Below are positions 43,560 through 55,439 of a stretch of 64,000 nt of DNA, piece after piece. The position numbers were made by a program, and so were the translations under genes. Source of the DNA: Hordeum vulgare subsp. vulgare (Eukaryota; Streptophyta; Magnoliopsida; Poales; Poaceae); contig NC_058524.1 in NCBI RefSeq assembly GCF_904849725.1, positions 512,042,263 to 512,106,262 of the forward strand. The letters are read 5' to 3'. Every line of letters begins with the position of its first letter. The stretch's first letter is position 1. The notes under the pieces are model-generated. The model ran no database searches. It saw only the letters and a list, made by a program, of their open reading frames with translations, and had not been told where the DNA came from.

Positions 43560-45561
43560 AACACTGTTATCATACTTGAGCATTGGATGTAGCTAATATT
43601 TGGATGTGGTGCGTGAATGGATCAATGATTGAGCATGATGGGCTAGGAATAGCGTTCTTTACCGTTGGTATTTTGAAAGACTTTGTTACTTCTTGATATG
43701 CTTTAGTATTAAAGTTTTTGATGTCAAATTATAGACTATTGGTTTGGATCATCTACAAGTCCATATGTACATGCTATAAAGAAGAGTATATGATGAACAT
43801 GATAGGTAGCATTTCACATAAAAAATTCCGTTTTCAATTGCTACTTTATCATGATGAGTTTTATGAGAAAGAGTTGTTGTTATGATGCTAGGAAAAGTGA
43901 TTAAAATTATCATTGATCAAACTTATGCACTATGCTAGCATTCAGACTTCATAAATTATTTCTTTTATCATTTACCTATTCGAGGACAAATAGGAATTAA
44001 GCTTGGGGATGTTGATGCGTCTCCAACGTATCGATAATTTATGAAGTATTCATACCATGTTTGCCTATGTTTACAATACTTTATATGTTTTTATGCACTT
44101 TGTATGATTTATTTAGAACTAACCCTGATTGACGCTGTTTTCAGCAGAACTAGAGTGGAGTTGTTTTTTGTGCAAAAATAAAAGTTCTCCAAATGCAACG
44201 AAACTTTTTGATGATTTTTTTGGAACAAAAGAGGCACTAGAAGATTTGTGGGAGGACCAGAAGGTGAAGGAGGTTGCCACTACCCACCATGGCGCGCCAG
44301 AGGCCTTGCCCGTGGGCAGGTGAGTAGTGGGCACCTTGTGGCCCATCTTGACGTGAGATCGACGCTAAAAATTCCTATAAATATAGAAACCCCCAAAAAT
44401 AATCCTAGATCAGAAGCTCCGCTGCCGCAACTCTCTGTATCGACAAAAAACCAATCTGGAGACGTTCCGGTGGCCATCTTCATCATCCCGGTGGAGGCCA
44501 TGACGAGGAGGGAGTAGTTCACCCTCGGGGCTGATGGTTTGTACTAGTATATATGTGTTTAATCTCTCTCTCTCTTGTATTCTTGAGATGGCATGATCTT
44601 GATGTATCACGGGCTTTGTTAATATAGTTGGATCATATGATGTTTCTCCCTCTCTATCTTGTTGTGATGAATCGAGTTTTCTCTTTGAGATTTTGTTTTA
44701 TTGGATTGAATACTTTTATGGATTTGAGAGCACTTGATTTATGTCTTGCTATGAATACCCGTGGTGACAATGGGGTATCGTATTGATTCACTTGATATAT
44801 GTTTTGGCACTCAACTCGCGGATTTTTGAGGTGACATTGGGATAATCTATGCATACGGGTTGATGCATGTTCTCATCTTTGTTTCTCCGATAGAAATCTT
44901 GGGGCACTCTTTGAGGTTCTTTGTGTTGGATTGAGTATTATGAATCTGAATTTGTTATGGTGTTATTTTAGAATGAACTCTTGGATAGATCGACCGGAAA
45001 GGATAACTTGTAATTTTAGTACGAACTTTTGGAAAGATTGATCGGAAAGAATAACTTTGAGGTGGTTTCGTACCCTACAAACAATTTCTTCTTATGTTCT
45101 CCGCTAGATAGGAACTTCGGAGTGATTCTTTATCGCGCGTTGAGGGATTGTTATGTGATCCAATTATATTAGCATTGTTGAGAGATTGCACTAGCGAAAG
45201 TATGGACATTAGACCTCATTTTCAAGCATTGCAATACCATTTATGCTATGTTTTATGAATTCCTACCTTTCTGTTTTTATTTATTCAGATTGTAAAAATA
45301 TATTTCTACCATCCATATTACACTTGTATCACCATCTCTTCGCCGAACTAGTGCACCTATACAATTTACCATCGTATTGGGTCTGTTGGGAACAGAAGAG
45401 ACTCTTTGTTATTTGGTTGCAGGGTTGTTTGAGAGAGACCATCTTCGTCCTACGCCTCCCATGGATTGGTAAATCTTAGGTCATCCATTTGAGGGAAAAT
45501 TGCTACTCTCGTACAAAACTCCACTCTTGGAGGCCCAACACGTGTCTATAAGTAGACATCA
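43560..45561 (+). mobile_element. 3' end and LTR of a Ty3/gypsy element
   Basis: Non-coding internal tail ending GAATTAAGCTTGGGGATGT, a polypurine-type tract, then a full LTR. The upstream coding part is missing within the window, so the element is truncated on the left; the exact left edge is uncertain. It was inserted into, or now abuts, the ORF region of another retroelement that continues at 45562. Confidence 0.7.
44013..45561 (+). repeat. LTR of the gypsy element
   Basis: 1549 bp from TGATGCGTCTCCAACGTATC to CTATAAGTAGACATCA. What follows (GCTGTTGAGGCC) is not a primer-binding site, so this is the 3' LTR, in agreement with the purine tract before it. Confidence 0.75.
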
Positions 45562-47284
45562 GCTGTTGAGGCCTCTGCGAGTGGATCTTCTCCTAGGAAG
45601 GCAATGCCGAAGAAATCAGTTGTGAAGCCAAAGTCTTCAAGCTCTATGCCCTTGCGGACAATTTCCTCAACTGCAAAATCCTCATAGTAGATTCCTCACA
45701 CAACTCCCTGTGTGGCTGCACAATCTTCAGCCGCTGCCACAAAGTCCTCAACACGTGTGCATCTTGCAATGTGTTAGCGAACTTCAGGATTCTCAATTGC
45801 CTCAAGGGTGTCTGCAACTTCCTGAGCCCAAGCACATTCCTCAAGAAGTCATACTCTGCTAAAATGAAAGAAACGGTTGGACGAGGACCAAGTCCTTATA
45901 AGAAGTGGGTAGTCTTCGGTGTTCCCTTAGAATCTGAGGATGATGAAGCTGATGATGATGAACTTCGAGAAATCATCAGAAACAAGCAAGAAATAGTGGC
46001 TTTAGCAAAGGCACACAAATTCCTCTTATGGTGGACCCAAGGACAGTGTTTGACTTTATTGATACCCCGCACAAACATCCAAACATTCCCATTGATGATT
46101 TGAATTAGCCTCCTAGTCCAAGTCATGTATTAACTACTTCCATCGCTGAAGAGAAATGGAAATTTGACAAGGCTCGCAAAGCCAAGAAAGCTCAATACAA
46201 AAAAGGGAAGATTCTTTAGGAAAAATGTACTGAATCTGACACGTGTGCAACTTGTGAGTATTCAAACTGAAATCAAAAACTTCAGCGATGAATATGACTA
46301 CTACTATGCTGATCGGAAAGGAGCCAAGGTTGGATCCATCAAAACGGTAAATGCCGCAATCAAAGACCACACCACAAGGGTTGCAACCCGATCGTAACCA
46401 CAAATTCCTTAGGCTAGCTCATCTCCTCAGCTTGCTGAAGAATCTGCTAGGGCTGATGAAGATATTCCAGCTCGTGAAGAAACTACCAGGCAACTTCCAC
46501 TATTGCGCGTGAAGACAATCCAGGGCAGCTAAAGAATTTGTTGTGCCTGAAGAATCTGAAACTCTAAGGGCGACTCCATCAGTCATGCCTCAAGAAACTG
46601 CACCACTTTCACCCTCTACTCCTCCTGGAAATTCTTCAAGGGTGAAGAGAGTGACACTTCCTTCTGCATCAGAAGTGAAGAAAACCAAGGCTGCAGAGAA
46701 GGAAGCCGCAAAGAAAAGGAAGGCGTCACCATCTACAGATTCCTCAACTTCCAAGAAATTGAGGACTTTTTCAAGTTCCTCAGCTGAACCGATTGATGCA
46801 ACTCATATCTCTGATGTTCCCTCCAATCTAATTGTTCAATTTGGATAAGAATATCTCATTCCAAATGAAGACGATGAAGAAAATCACTCTGATGCTTCCA
46901 CAGAGAAGATTGATGAAGAAATTGAGGTAGAAGCAAATGCTTCAACCCCTATCGTATCATCTCCCCAGCCTTAGTTTACTGCTGAAGAGGCTGGTGTTGA
47001 AGAAATGGATGAGGACGTGGATATTAGCAATACAACTCCTCTTATAAACGAAGAAATTGGGAAGCTTCTCACCATATTTGCCAATGACCACCCCTCAGGA
47101 GTCACTCGGACATTTCATGCTAATTCTTCAACCCAATCCCTTTCTGCCCTTTAAAGGCACAAAGCGGTCCAAATTCAACAAATAAAATTTCTTTGGTGAA
47201 CATCCTTTCTTCACTCGAGCAAATCCTCATGACTCTTATATACTAAGGCGCAAGAGGTTCTCGACATCCACTGAGATCAACTTC
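45562..47284 (+). pseudogene. Decayed retroelement ORF, lysine/serine-rich, unrecognised
   Basis: A run of plus-strand coding-like sequence is broken by many stops and shifts. Recognisable pieces are GPSPYKKWVVFGVPLESEDD with an acidic helix (45880-45990), KFDKARKAKKAQYKK (about 46150-46205), KKTKAAEKEAAKKRKASPS (46677-46735) and FGEHPFFTRANPHDSYILRR (about 47190-47250). The composition and the Lys/Ala coiled segment are like the unusual gag-like ORFs of some large grass retroelements. No RT or integrase is seen. It ends where the gypsy LTR fragment begins. Confidence 0.4.
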
Positions 47285-47561
47285 TATGCTGGGCCATGAG
47301 GAAGGCACAAGCCATCAGGGCGCAACCCTCATAGGCCGCGCCCTGTAAGCTTGTGGGCCCCTCATGAGGCCTCCAACCTTCTTCCGATGCTCGTTGGTTT
47401 TCTTTTGTTCCAAAAAAATCAACAAACATTTTCAAGGCAATTGGGCCTCGTTTGGTATGGAAAACCTGCAAAGTGAAAAAAAAAACGCAGAAAACAACAA
47501 CTGGCATTTGGCAGTGGGTTAATAAGTTAGTGCTAAAAAATAATATAAAATGGTAAATAAA
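47285..47561 (-). repeat. Gypsy LTR fragment, first part (interrupted by copia C)
   Basis: It matches 53620-53880 (GGCACAAGCCATC, CTTGTGGGCCCC, CTCGTTGGTTTTCTTTTG, CGCAGAAAACAACAA) and continues at 53432 after copia C. The last five bases ATAAA (47557-47561) are the left target duplication of copia C. Confidence 0.7.
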
Positions 47562-48253
47562 TGTTGGAAGTATGCCTTAGAGGCAATAATAAAATAGTTA
47601 TTATTATATTTCCTGTTTCAAGATAATCGCTTATTATCCATGCTAGAATTGTATTGAATGGAAACACAAATACATGTGTGGATACATAGACAAAACACCG
47701 TCCCCAGTAAGCATCTAGTTGACTAGCTCGTTGATCAAAGATGGTTAAGGTTTCCTAGCCATAGACAAGTGTTGTCACTTGATAACTGGATCACATCATT
47801 AGGAGAATGATGTGATGGACAAGACCCAAACTATGAACGTAGCATGTGATCATGTTATTTTATTGCTACTATTTTCTGCATGTCAAGTATACATTCCTAT
47901 GACCATGAGATCATGTAACTCACTCACACCGGAGGAATACCTTGTGTGTATAAAATGTGGCAATGTAACTGGGTGACTACAAAGGTGCTCTACAGGTATC
48001 TCCGAAGGTGTCCGATGAGTTAGCATGGATCAAGACTGGGATTTGTCACTCCGTATGACGGAGAGGTATCTCGGGGCCCACTCGATAATACAACATCACA
48101 AACAAGCCTTGCAAGCAATGTGACTAAAGAGTTAGCCACGAGATATTGTATTACGGGACGAGTAAAGAGACTTGCCGGTAACGAGATGGAAATAGGTATG
48201 GAGATACCGACGATCAAATCTCGGGCAAGTAACATACCGAAGAACAAAGGGAA
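47562..48253 (+). repeat. Truncated 5' LTR of copia element C
   Basis: It matches 51665-52363 of the 3' LTR and then jumps to gag sequence. Only the first 40% of the LTR remains, without its TATA box. Confidence 0.88.
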
Positions 48254-51200
48254 TGTTGATGGTCAATAAGACCACCAGTTTCAAGAAAAACGGCAAGGGA
48301 AAGAAGGGTAACTCCAAGAAGAGTGCCAAAGATGTTGCCCCTCCGACCAAGAAACCCAAGTATGGATCCAAGCCGGAGACTGAGTGTTATCATTGCAAGG
48401 GGACTGGTCACAGGAAGCGGATCTGCCCCAAGTATCTGGCTGATAAGAAGGTGGCCACCGCCAAACAAGGTATATTTGATATACATGTTATTGATGTGTA
48501 CCTCACCAGCTCTCGTAGTAGTGCCTGGTATTTGATACCGGTTCTGTTTCTCACATTTGCAACTCAAAACAGGAACTGCGGAATAAACGAAGGCTGGCGA
48601 AGGATGAAGTGACAATGCGCGTGGGAAATGGTTCCAAGGTTGATGCGATCGCCGTCGGCACGATCTCACTTGAGTTACCATCGGTATTAGTGATGAACCT
48701 GAATAAAGTTTATTTAGTGCATGCGTTAAGCACGAACATTATATCTGGATCTTGTTTATTGCGAGGCGGATACTCATTTAAATCAGAGAATAATGGCTGT
48801 TCTATATATATGAGTAATATACTTTATGGTCATGCACCCAATGTGAGGGGTTTATTCATGTTAAATCTCGATAGTGATGATACACATATACATAACATTG
48901 AGACCAAAAGATGTAGAGTTGATAATGATAGCGCCAATTTCTTGTGGCACTGCCGCTTAGGTCATATTGGTGTAAAATGCATGAAGAAACTCTATGCTGC
49001 TGGACTTCTGGAGTCACTTGATTTTGAATAACTAGACACATGTGAACCATGCCTCATGGGCAAGATGACTAAGACTCCGTTCTCCGGAACAATGGAGCGT
49101 GCAAGTGACTTGTTGGAGATCATACATACTGATGTATACAGACAGATGAGCATAGAGGCGCACCGTGGATATCGTTATGTTCTCACCTTCACTGATGATT
49201 TGAGTAGATATGGCTATATTTACTTGATGAAGCACCAGTCTGAAATGTTTGAAAAGTTCAAGCAATTTCAGAGTGAAGTTGAAAATCATCGTAACAAGAA
49301 GATCAAATTCCTACGATCTGATCGAGAAGGTGAGTATCTGAGTTATGAGTTTGTTGCTCACTTAAGACAATGTTGAATTGTTTCACAGTTGACACCGCTT
49401 GGAACACCACAGCGTAATGGTGTGTCCGAACGTCGTAATCGTATTTTATTAGATATGGTGTGTTATATGATGTCTCTTACCGATTTGCCGTTATTGTTTT
49501 GGGGCTATGCATTGGAGACAGTTGCATTCACTTTAAATAGGGCACCATAAAAATCCATTGAGACGACACCATCTGAAGTGTGGTATGGCAAGAAGCCAAA
49601 GTTGTCGTTTCTTAAAGTTTGGGGATGTGATGCTTATGTCAAAAAGCTTCAGCCTGAAAAGCTGGAACCCAAAGCGGAAAAGTGTGTCTTCATAGGTTAC
49701 CCAAAAGATACAGTTGGGTACACCTTCTATCTCAGATCCGAGGGCAAAGTGTTTGTCGCTAAGAATGGAGATTTTCTTGAGAAAGAGTTTCTCTCGAAAG
49801 AATTGAGTGGGAGGAAGATAGAACTTGATGAGGTTGTAGAACATTTGCTTCAATGAGACGGTGGCGTAGGACAGAAAGAAGTTTCTATCGAAGCTACACG
49901 AGTTGAAGAGGAAGCTAATGATGGTGATCATGAAACTTCAGATAAAGTTGATATCGAACCTCGTAGGTCGACAAGGGCATGTACTGCTCCTAAGTGGTAC
50001 AGTAATCGTGTCTTATCAATCATGTTGTTAGATAACAATGATCCTACGAGCTATGGAGAAGCAATGGTCGGCCCAGATTCCAAAAAATGGTTAGAGTCCA
50101 TGAAGTCCGAGATAGGATCTATGTATGAAAACAAAGTATGGACTTTGGAAGTATTACATGAAGGCTGAAAGGCCATTCAAAACAAATGGATCTTTAAGAA
50201 GAACAGGGACGCTGACAGTAATGTGACCGTCTATAAAGCTCGACTTGTGGCAAAAGGTTGTTCAGAAGTTCAAGGAGTTGACTACGATGAGACTTTCTCA
50301 CTTGTAGCGATGCTTAAGTCCGTCAGAATCATGTTAGCAATAGCTGCATTTTTCGATTATGAAATTTGGCACATGGATGTCAAAACAACATTCCTTAATG
50401 GGTTTCTTAAGGAAGAGTTGCATATGATGCAACCAGAAGGTTTTGTAGATCCAAAGAATGCTGACAAAGTATGCAAACTCCAACGATCCATTTATGGACT
50501 CGTGCAAGCATCTCAGACTTGGAATTAGCGCTTTGATGAGGTGATCAAGGCGTTTGGGTTTATACAAGTTTTTGGAGAAGGTCGTATTTACAAGAAAGTG
50601 GGTGGGAGCTCTATAGCCATTCTAATATTATATGTGGATGACATATTGCTGATTGGAAACAATATAGAACTTTTAGAAAGCACAAAGGATTACTTGAATA
50701 AAAAAAAACCAATGAAGGACCTGGGAGAAGCTGCTTACATATTGGGCATTAAGATCTATAGAGATAGATCAATGCGGCTGATAGGACTTTCACAATGCAC
50801 ATGCCTTGATAAGATTTTGGAGAAGTTCAAAATGGAAAATCCAAGAAAGGGTTCTTGACTGTGTTACAAGGTATAAAGTTGAGTAAGACTCAATGCCCAG
50901 TGACTGTAAAAGATAGGGAAATGATGAGTATCGTCCCCTATGCTTCTGCCATAGGGTCTATCATGTATGCAATGATGTGCACAAGACTGGATGTCAGCCT
51001 TGCCATAAGTATGGCAGGCAGGTTTCAAAGTAATCCAGGAATGGAGCACTGGACAGCGGTCAAGAATATTTTGAAGTGCCTGAGAAGTACTAAGGAAATA
51101 TTTCTCATTTATGGAGGTGACGAAGTGCTCATCGTAAAGTGTTACATCAATGCAAGGTTCGACGCTCATCCGGATGACTCTAAGTCACAAACTGCATACA

Positions 51201-51613
51201 TATTTATTCTCAATGCGGGTACAGTAAGCTGGTGGAGTTCCAAGCAGAGCTCCGTAGCTGATTCTACAAGCGAAGCGGAGTATGTAGCTGCCTCGGAGGC
51301 GGCTAAAGAGGGTGTCTGGATGAAGCAGTTCATGACAGATCCTGGGGTTGTGCCAAGTGGACTAGATTCAAGAAATATGTTTTGTGACAACATTCGTGCC
51401 ATTGCTCTAGCCAAGGAACCAAGGTTTCACAAGAGGACCAAACATGTAAAGCAACGCTTCAATGACATCAACGACTACATCAAGGAGGAGGACATAAATA
51501 TTTGGAAAGTGCACACGGATCTGAATGTTGCAGATCCGCTGACTAAGCCTCTTCCACGAGCAAAACATGATCAACACCAGAATTCTATGGGTGTTAAATT
51601 CATTATATTGTAA
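48254..51613 (+). pseudogene. Copia C gag-pol remnant, many stops
   Basis: It opens in gag at LMVNKTTSFKKNGKGKKG, then zinc knuckle CYHCKGTGHRKRIC. The protease region is shifted near 48533. Integrase has HCRLGHIGVKCMKKLYA and CEPCLMGKM. RT has LYVDDILLIGNN; RNase H ends GVKFIIL and stop. Stops: after SLDFE (49029), TGG to TGA after RQC (49374), in NRAP*KS (49549), after LLQ (49854), in EG*KAI (50166), TAG after TWN (50526). A frameshift lies near 50855. Several active-site regions are also changed, for example GGEY is REGEY. This is the most decayed of the three long copia copies. Confidence 0.9.
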
Positions 51614-51649
51614 ATCACATAGAGATGTGAAGCTATATTATTGACTCTA

Positions 51650-51664
51650 GTGCAAGTGGGAGAC
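51650..51664 (+). other. Polypurine tract of copia element C
   Basis: GTGCAAGTGGGAGAC directly before the 3' LTR. Confidence 0.8.
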
Positions 51665-53431
51665 TGTTGGAAATATGCCCTAGAGGCAATAATAAAAAAG
51701 TTACTATCATATTTCCTATTTCAACATAATCCTTTATTATCCATGCTAGAATTGTATTGAATGGAAACACAAATACATGTGTGGATACATAGACAAAATA
51801 CCGTCCATAGTAAGCCTCTAGTTGACTAGCTCGTTGATCAAACATGATTAAGGTTTCCTAGCCATAGACAAGTGTTGTCACTTGATAACAGGATCACATC
51901 AGTAGGAGAATGGTGTGATGGACAAGACCCAAACTATGAACGTAGCATGTGACCATGTTATTTTATTGCTACTGTTTTCTGCATATCAAGTATACATTCC
52001 TATGACCATGAGATCGTGTAACTCACTGACACCGGAGGAATACCTTGTGTGTATCGAACGTCGCAACATAACTGGGAGATTATAAAGGTGCTCTACAGGT
52101 ATCTCCGAAGGTGTCTGTTGAGTTAGCATCGATCAAGACTGGGATTTGTCACTCCGTATGACAAAGAGGTATCTAGGGGCCCACTCGATAATACAACATC
52201 ACAAACAAGCCTTTCAAGCAATGTGACTAAAGAGTTAGCCACGGGATCTTGTATTATGGACCAAGTAAAGAGACTTGCCGGTAACGAGATTGAAATAGGT
52301 ATGGAGATACCGACGATCAAATCTCGGGTAAGTAACATACCGAAGGACAAAGGGAATGTTATATGGGATTAATTGAATCCTTGACGTAGAGGTTCAACCG
52401 ATAAGATCTTCGTACAATATGTAGGATCCAATATGGGCATCCAGGTCCCGCTATTGTATATTGACCGGAGAGTGTCTCGGTCATGTCTACATAGTTCTCG
52501 AACCCGCAGGGTCTGCATACTTAAGGTTCGGTGACATTTCGGTACAGTTGAATTATTGAAGTTGGTAACCGAAGGTTGTTCGGAGTCCCGGATGAGATCC
52601 CGGACGTCACAAGGGTTTCCGTAATGGTCGGGAGACGAAGATTGATATATAGGATGTATCCATTTGGCTTCTAGAAGGTTTTTGGGCATTACTCGTGAAG
52701 TACCGGGAGTGACGAATGGGTTCCGGAGTTCTACCGGGAGGGGCCACCCACCCGGGAGAGAACCAAAGAGGCCCAAGGGTGGCGCACCAGACCTTCATGG
52801 GCTAGTGGCCAGCCCAAGGAGGCCTATTTTGGCCAAGGGAGAAAAAGGAAAGGAGGGTGAGCCAAAACCGAATGGGAAGGAGGACTCCTTCCAAGTTGTA
52901 TTGGAGGAGGACTCCTCGTCCACCTCTTGGTTTGGCCGAACCCTAGGGCAAGGCCCTCCCCTCCTATATATAGTGGAGGTGAGAGAGGCTTTTGGCACGT
53001 CAAGCCAAGGCGCAGCCCTCTCTCCCTCCACCACTTCGTGACACCCCGTAGCTAGTTTGGTACGGTACGGCGAAGCCCTGCGGGAGTAGCTCCACCACCA
53101 CCATCGCCATACCGTCATGCTGCCGGAGAATTCGGCTACCTCTTCATATCTCTTGCTGGATCAAGAAGGTGGAGATCGTCATCGAGCTACACGTGTGCTT
53201 AACGCGGTGGTGTCATTTGTTCGGCGCTAGATCGGGACGGAGTTTGTGGGACGCTTGCGATTCGGATCGCGAAGACGTTCGACTACATCAACCGTTTTTC
53301 TTAACGCTTCTCTCTTAGAAATCTACAAGGGTATGTGGATCCGATCTCCCCTCTCGTAGATGATCATCACCATGGATAAGTCTTGCGTGTGCGTAGGAAA
53401 ATTTTCGTTTCCCATGCAACGTTCCCCAACA
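51665..53431 (+). repeat. 3' LTR of copia element C
   Basis: 1767 bp from TGTTGGAAATATGCCC to GTTCCCCAACA, with TATATATAG at 52965-52973. It is similar in block order to the LTRs of element A but clearly a different subfamily in the G/C-rich part. Confidence 0.92.
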
Positions 53432-53520
53432 ATTAATACCCAAAAAGCATACTAGAATGATAATATATCAGCATGGAACAATAAAACAATTATAGATACG
53501 TTGGATATGTATTTGCCTCC
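53432..53520 (-). repeat. Gypsy LTR fragment, second part (beginning of the LTR)
   Basis: It continues 47561 after copia C. On the minus strand it holds CCAACGTATCTATAATTG, the first bases of the LTR. It joins the next LTR fragment at about 53520. Confidence 0.65.
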
Positions 53521-53955
53521 CATCATAACAGAGACTTGCGACGATGTACAAGGTGTATCGATACTCCCTTTGATGTTTTTGGGGTAGATGAGAATTTATA
53601 AGCCAAAGAACGAAGTCGAGGAGGGCCACGAGGGAGGCACAAGCCATCCGGACGCGCACCCCAGTTGGTGCCTTGTTGGCTTGTGGGCCCCTTGTTGGTC
53701 CTCCAGCCTTCTTCCAATACTCGTTGGTCTTCTTTTGGTCCAGAAAAATCACCAAAAAGTTTTAGGGCAATTGGACTTCATTTGATATTGAATACCTGAA
53801 AAGTGAAAAACACGCAGAAAACAACAAGTGGCACTGAGCACTGCGTCATTAGGTTAGTTCTAAAAAATGGTAAATAAATACCCCAAAAGTATCCTAGAAT
53901 GATAATATATCAGCATGGAACATTAAAAAATTATAGATACGTTGGATACGTATCA
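53521..53955 (-). repeat. Second copy of the gypsy LTR beginning, head to tail
   Basis: On the minus strand it starts TGATACGTATCCAACG at 53955 and follows the same sequence as the 47285-47561/53432-53520 copy, including CGCAGAAAACAACAA in complement, then a TATAA-like TTATAAATTC near 53595. It breaks off at about 53520. The two partial LTRs suggest one insertion truncated by another of the same family, or unequal recombination. Confidence 0.6.
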
Positions 53956-54097
53956 ACTCCGTGTATGTTTCAATTCATCTTCATGACTATGCTATTGCCA
54001 TGTTATGCATGCACTTGAGTACTTTATTTGCTACTAGTATTTCGTCACTTAGCAAATTCTTCACTTATGAATTTGTAAAAAATTCCTATTCACCCCT
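53956..54097 (+). other. Remnant of an older retroelement
   Basis: 142 bases ending CCTATTCACCCCT, a tract often found in grass retroelement internal regions. It may continue the decayed ORF that ended at 47284. No feature is certain. Confidence 0.3.
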
Positions 54098-54686
54098 TGT
54101 CATGGGAATGACCCTGACAATAGTACCTATGGATACGAACAAAGGGGCCAAATCTAGCTAAGAGCAGTCGATGCACTCGGATGTACGAGTTCACGCCCCA
54201 CTTGGAAGTTGTAACAACCCTACGGCTCGAGCCCTGAGGCTGGTGTTTTCTTATGGGGTGTAAAAGATATGAAGTGGTGAACCCTTGAGCTAGAGCTCGA
54301 GAGTGGCTTATATAGTTGTTGCCATGACGGACCGAGCTTCATTACAAGGCAATTAATGCTAATAAACGGGGAAGTTACTAGAAACGACAGCTTTAACTCT
54401 CGGCGTTACTGGTAACGTGAGTCTTCACTGCACTTCATGTGATGGGTTAAGTCCTTAGCCATTGCAGCCTCTTTGGTGCCTTTTACTCGCTCTAGTCCAA
54501 GTCCCAGGATGTATCCGACTGGCACGAGGTGACCAGAGTGACTCCAGGCAGGCCAACAGATGGTTGATGAATCGAGTGAGGTCGAGGCTACACAGGTGAC
54601 TTTAAGGACACTAATGTCTGTAAGGGGACCTAGGTGGGCCTAGGGAAGCAGGTTCGTATGCCTACCCCTAATGTACAACCCCATCA
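54098..54686 (-). repeat. 3' LTR of the Tat-like element
   Basis: 589 bp. On the minus strand TGATGGGGTTGTACATTAGG at 54686 to CATTCCCATGACA at 54098. TATATAAG on the minus strand at about 54308-54315 marks the promoter. Same family as 11709-12298. Confidence 0.78.
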
Positions 54687-54700
54687 GTAGCCCCCGAATT
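54687..54700 (-). other. Polypurine tract of the Tat-like element
   Basis: AATTCGGGGGCTAC on the minus strand, adjacent to the LTR start TGATGGGG. It fixes the transcriptional direction of the element as minus. Confidence 0.65.
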
Positions 54701-55439
54701 GGTTGAGGGTTTGCAGCCGAGTGAATAACTTCCTTTGATGTTTGTGAAGGTTCTTGGGCTGCGGCTCGGGGCCGCGCCATTCGGACTCTCGACAAACTTC
54801 CAGGGATTCAAGAGTGACGAATTCCGACTGTCTAGTCGTACGGGTATGTGTGCAGTCGGCAGTGATGGACTATCTTTCGGGAAGATAGATTCCATGAGTT
54901 GGGTGAACGAGAGCTCTGAACTCCGCGTGCTCAATCGGCGAGTAGGGACGGATCCTTACTCGTGTTGAGGTAAGTACGATCAGGTTGTCCTCATTGATTT
55001 ACCGAATGATCGGGATCCCACAAGGGGGAGAGAAAAAAGATCATTATGCTCACCTCGTCACATGCCATGGATAAGGAATCCATTCGGGATATGAGGTGTG
55101 ACGGATTTTTTGCAGCTTTTTTAAAATTGAGGGAGCGTGCGCGGGGGCGGCAATTTCGGCGGAGACGCGGGTAGTGGAAGTAGTGAAGCGACGCCCCGAT
55201 TTCTGCATGTGTGATGTCGCTGTCATGCTACAATGCGCGTGATCATCGGGATACTACAGATCTTCCTCGGGCTGGCGGTGTGCTCGATGGGGAATCTTAT
55301 CGTTGGGTATTTATGGTGTAAGGCGGAGGAGAGAGAGAGACGTGCCTCGGAATCGGGATCTCCGCTTCCTCCTCTCACCATCGGAAGCAAGAGCTATCGG
55401 CCGCCTCCGTCGACCTCTGTTCCTGACCTCTCCGTCATC

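Larger units (their letters stand above)
47562..53431 (+). mobile_element. Copia element C with a large 5' deletion
   Basis: Angela-like copia element of 5870 bp: partial 5' LTR (47562-48253) fused to the zinc-knuckle part of gag, then pol, polypurine tract and full 3' LTR (51665-53431). Flanks are ATAAA (47557-47561) and ATTAA (53432-53436), a 5-bp duplication with one change; the uninterrupted LTR at 53880 has ATAAA at the homologous place. About 1.1 kb of LTR, the primer site, leader and gag N-terminus are gone. Confidence 0.9.
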
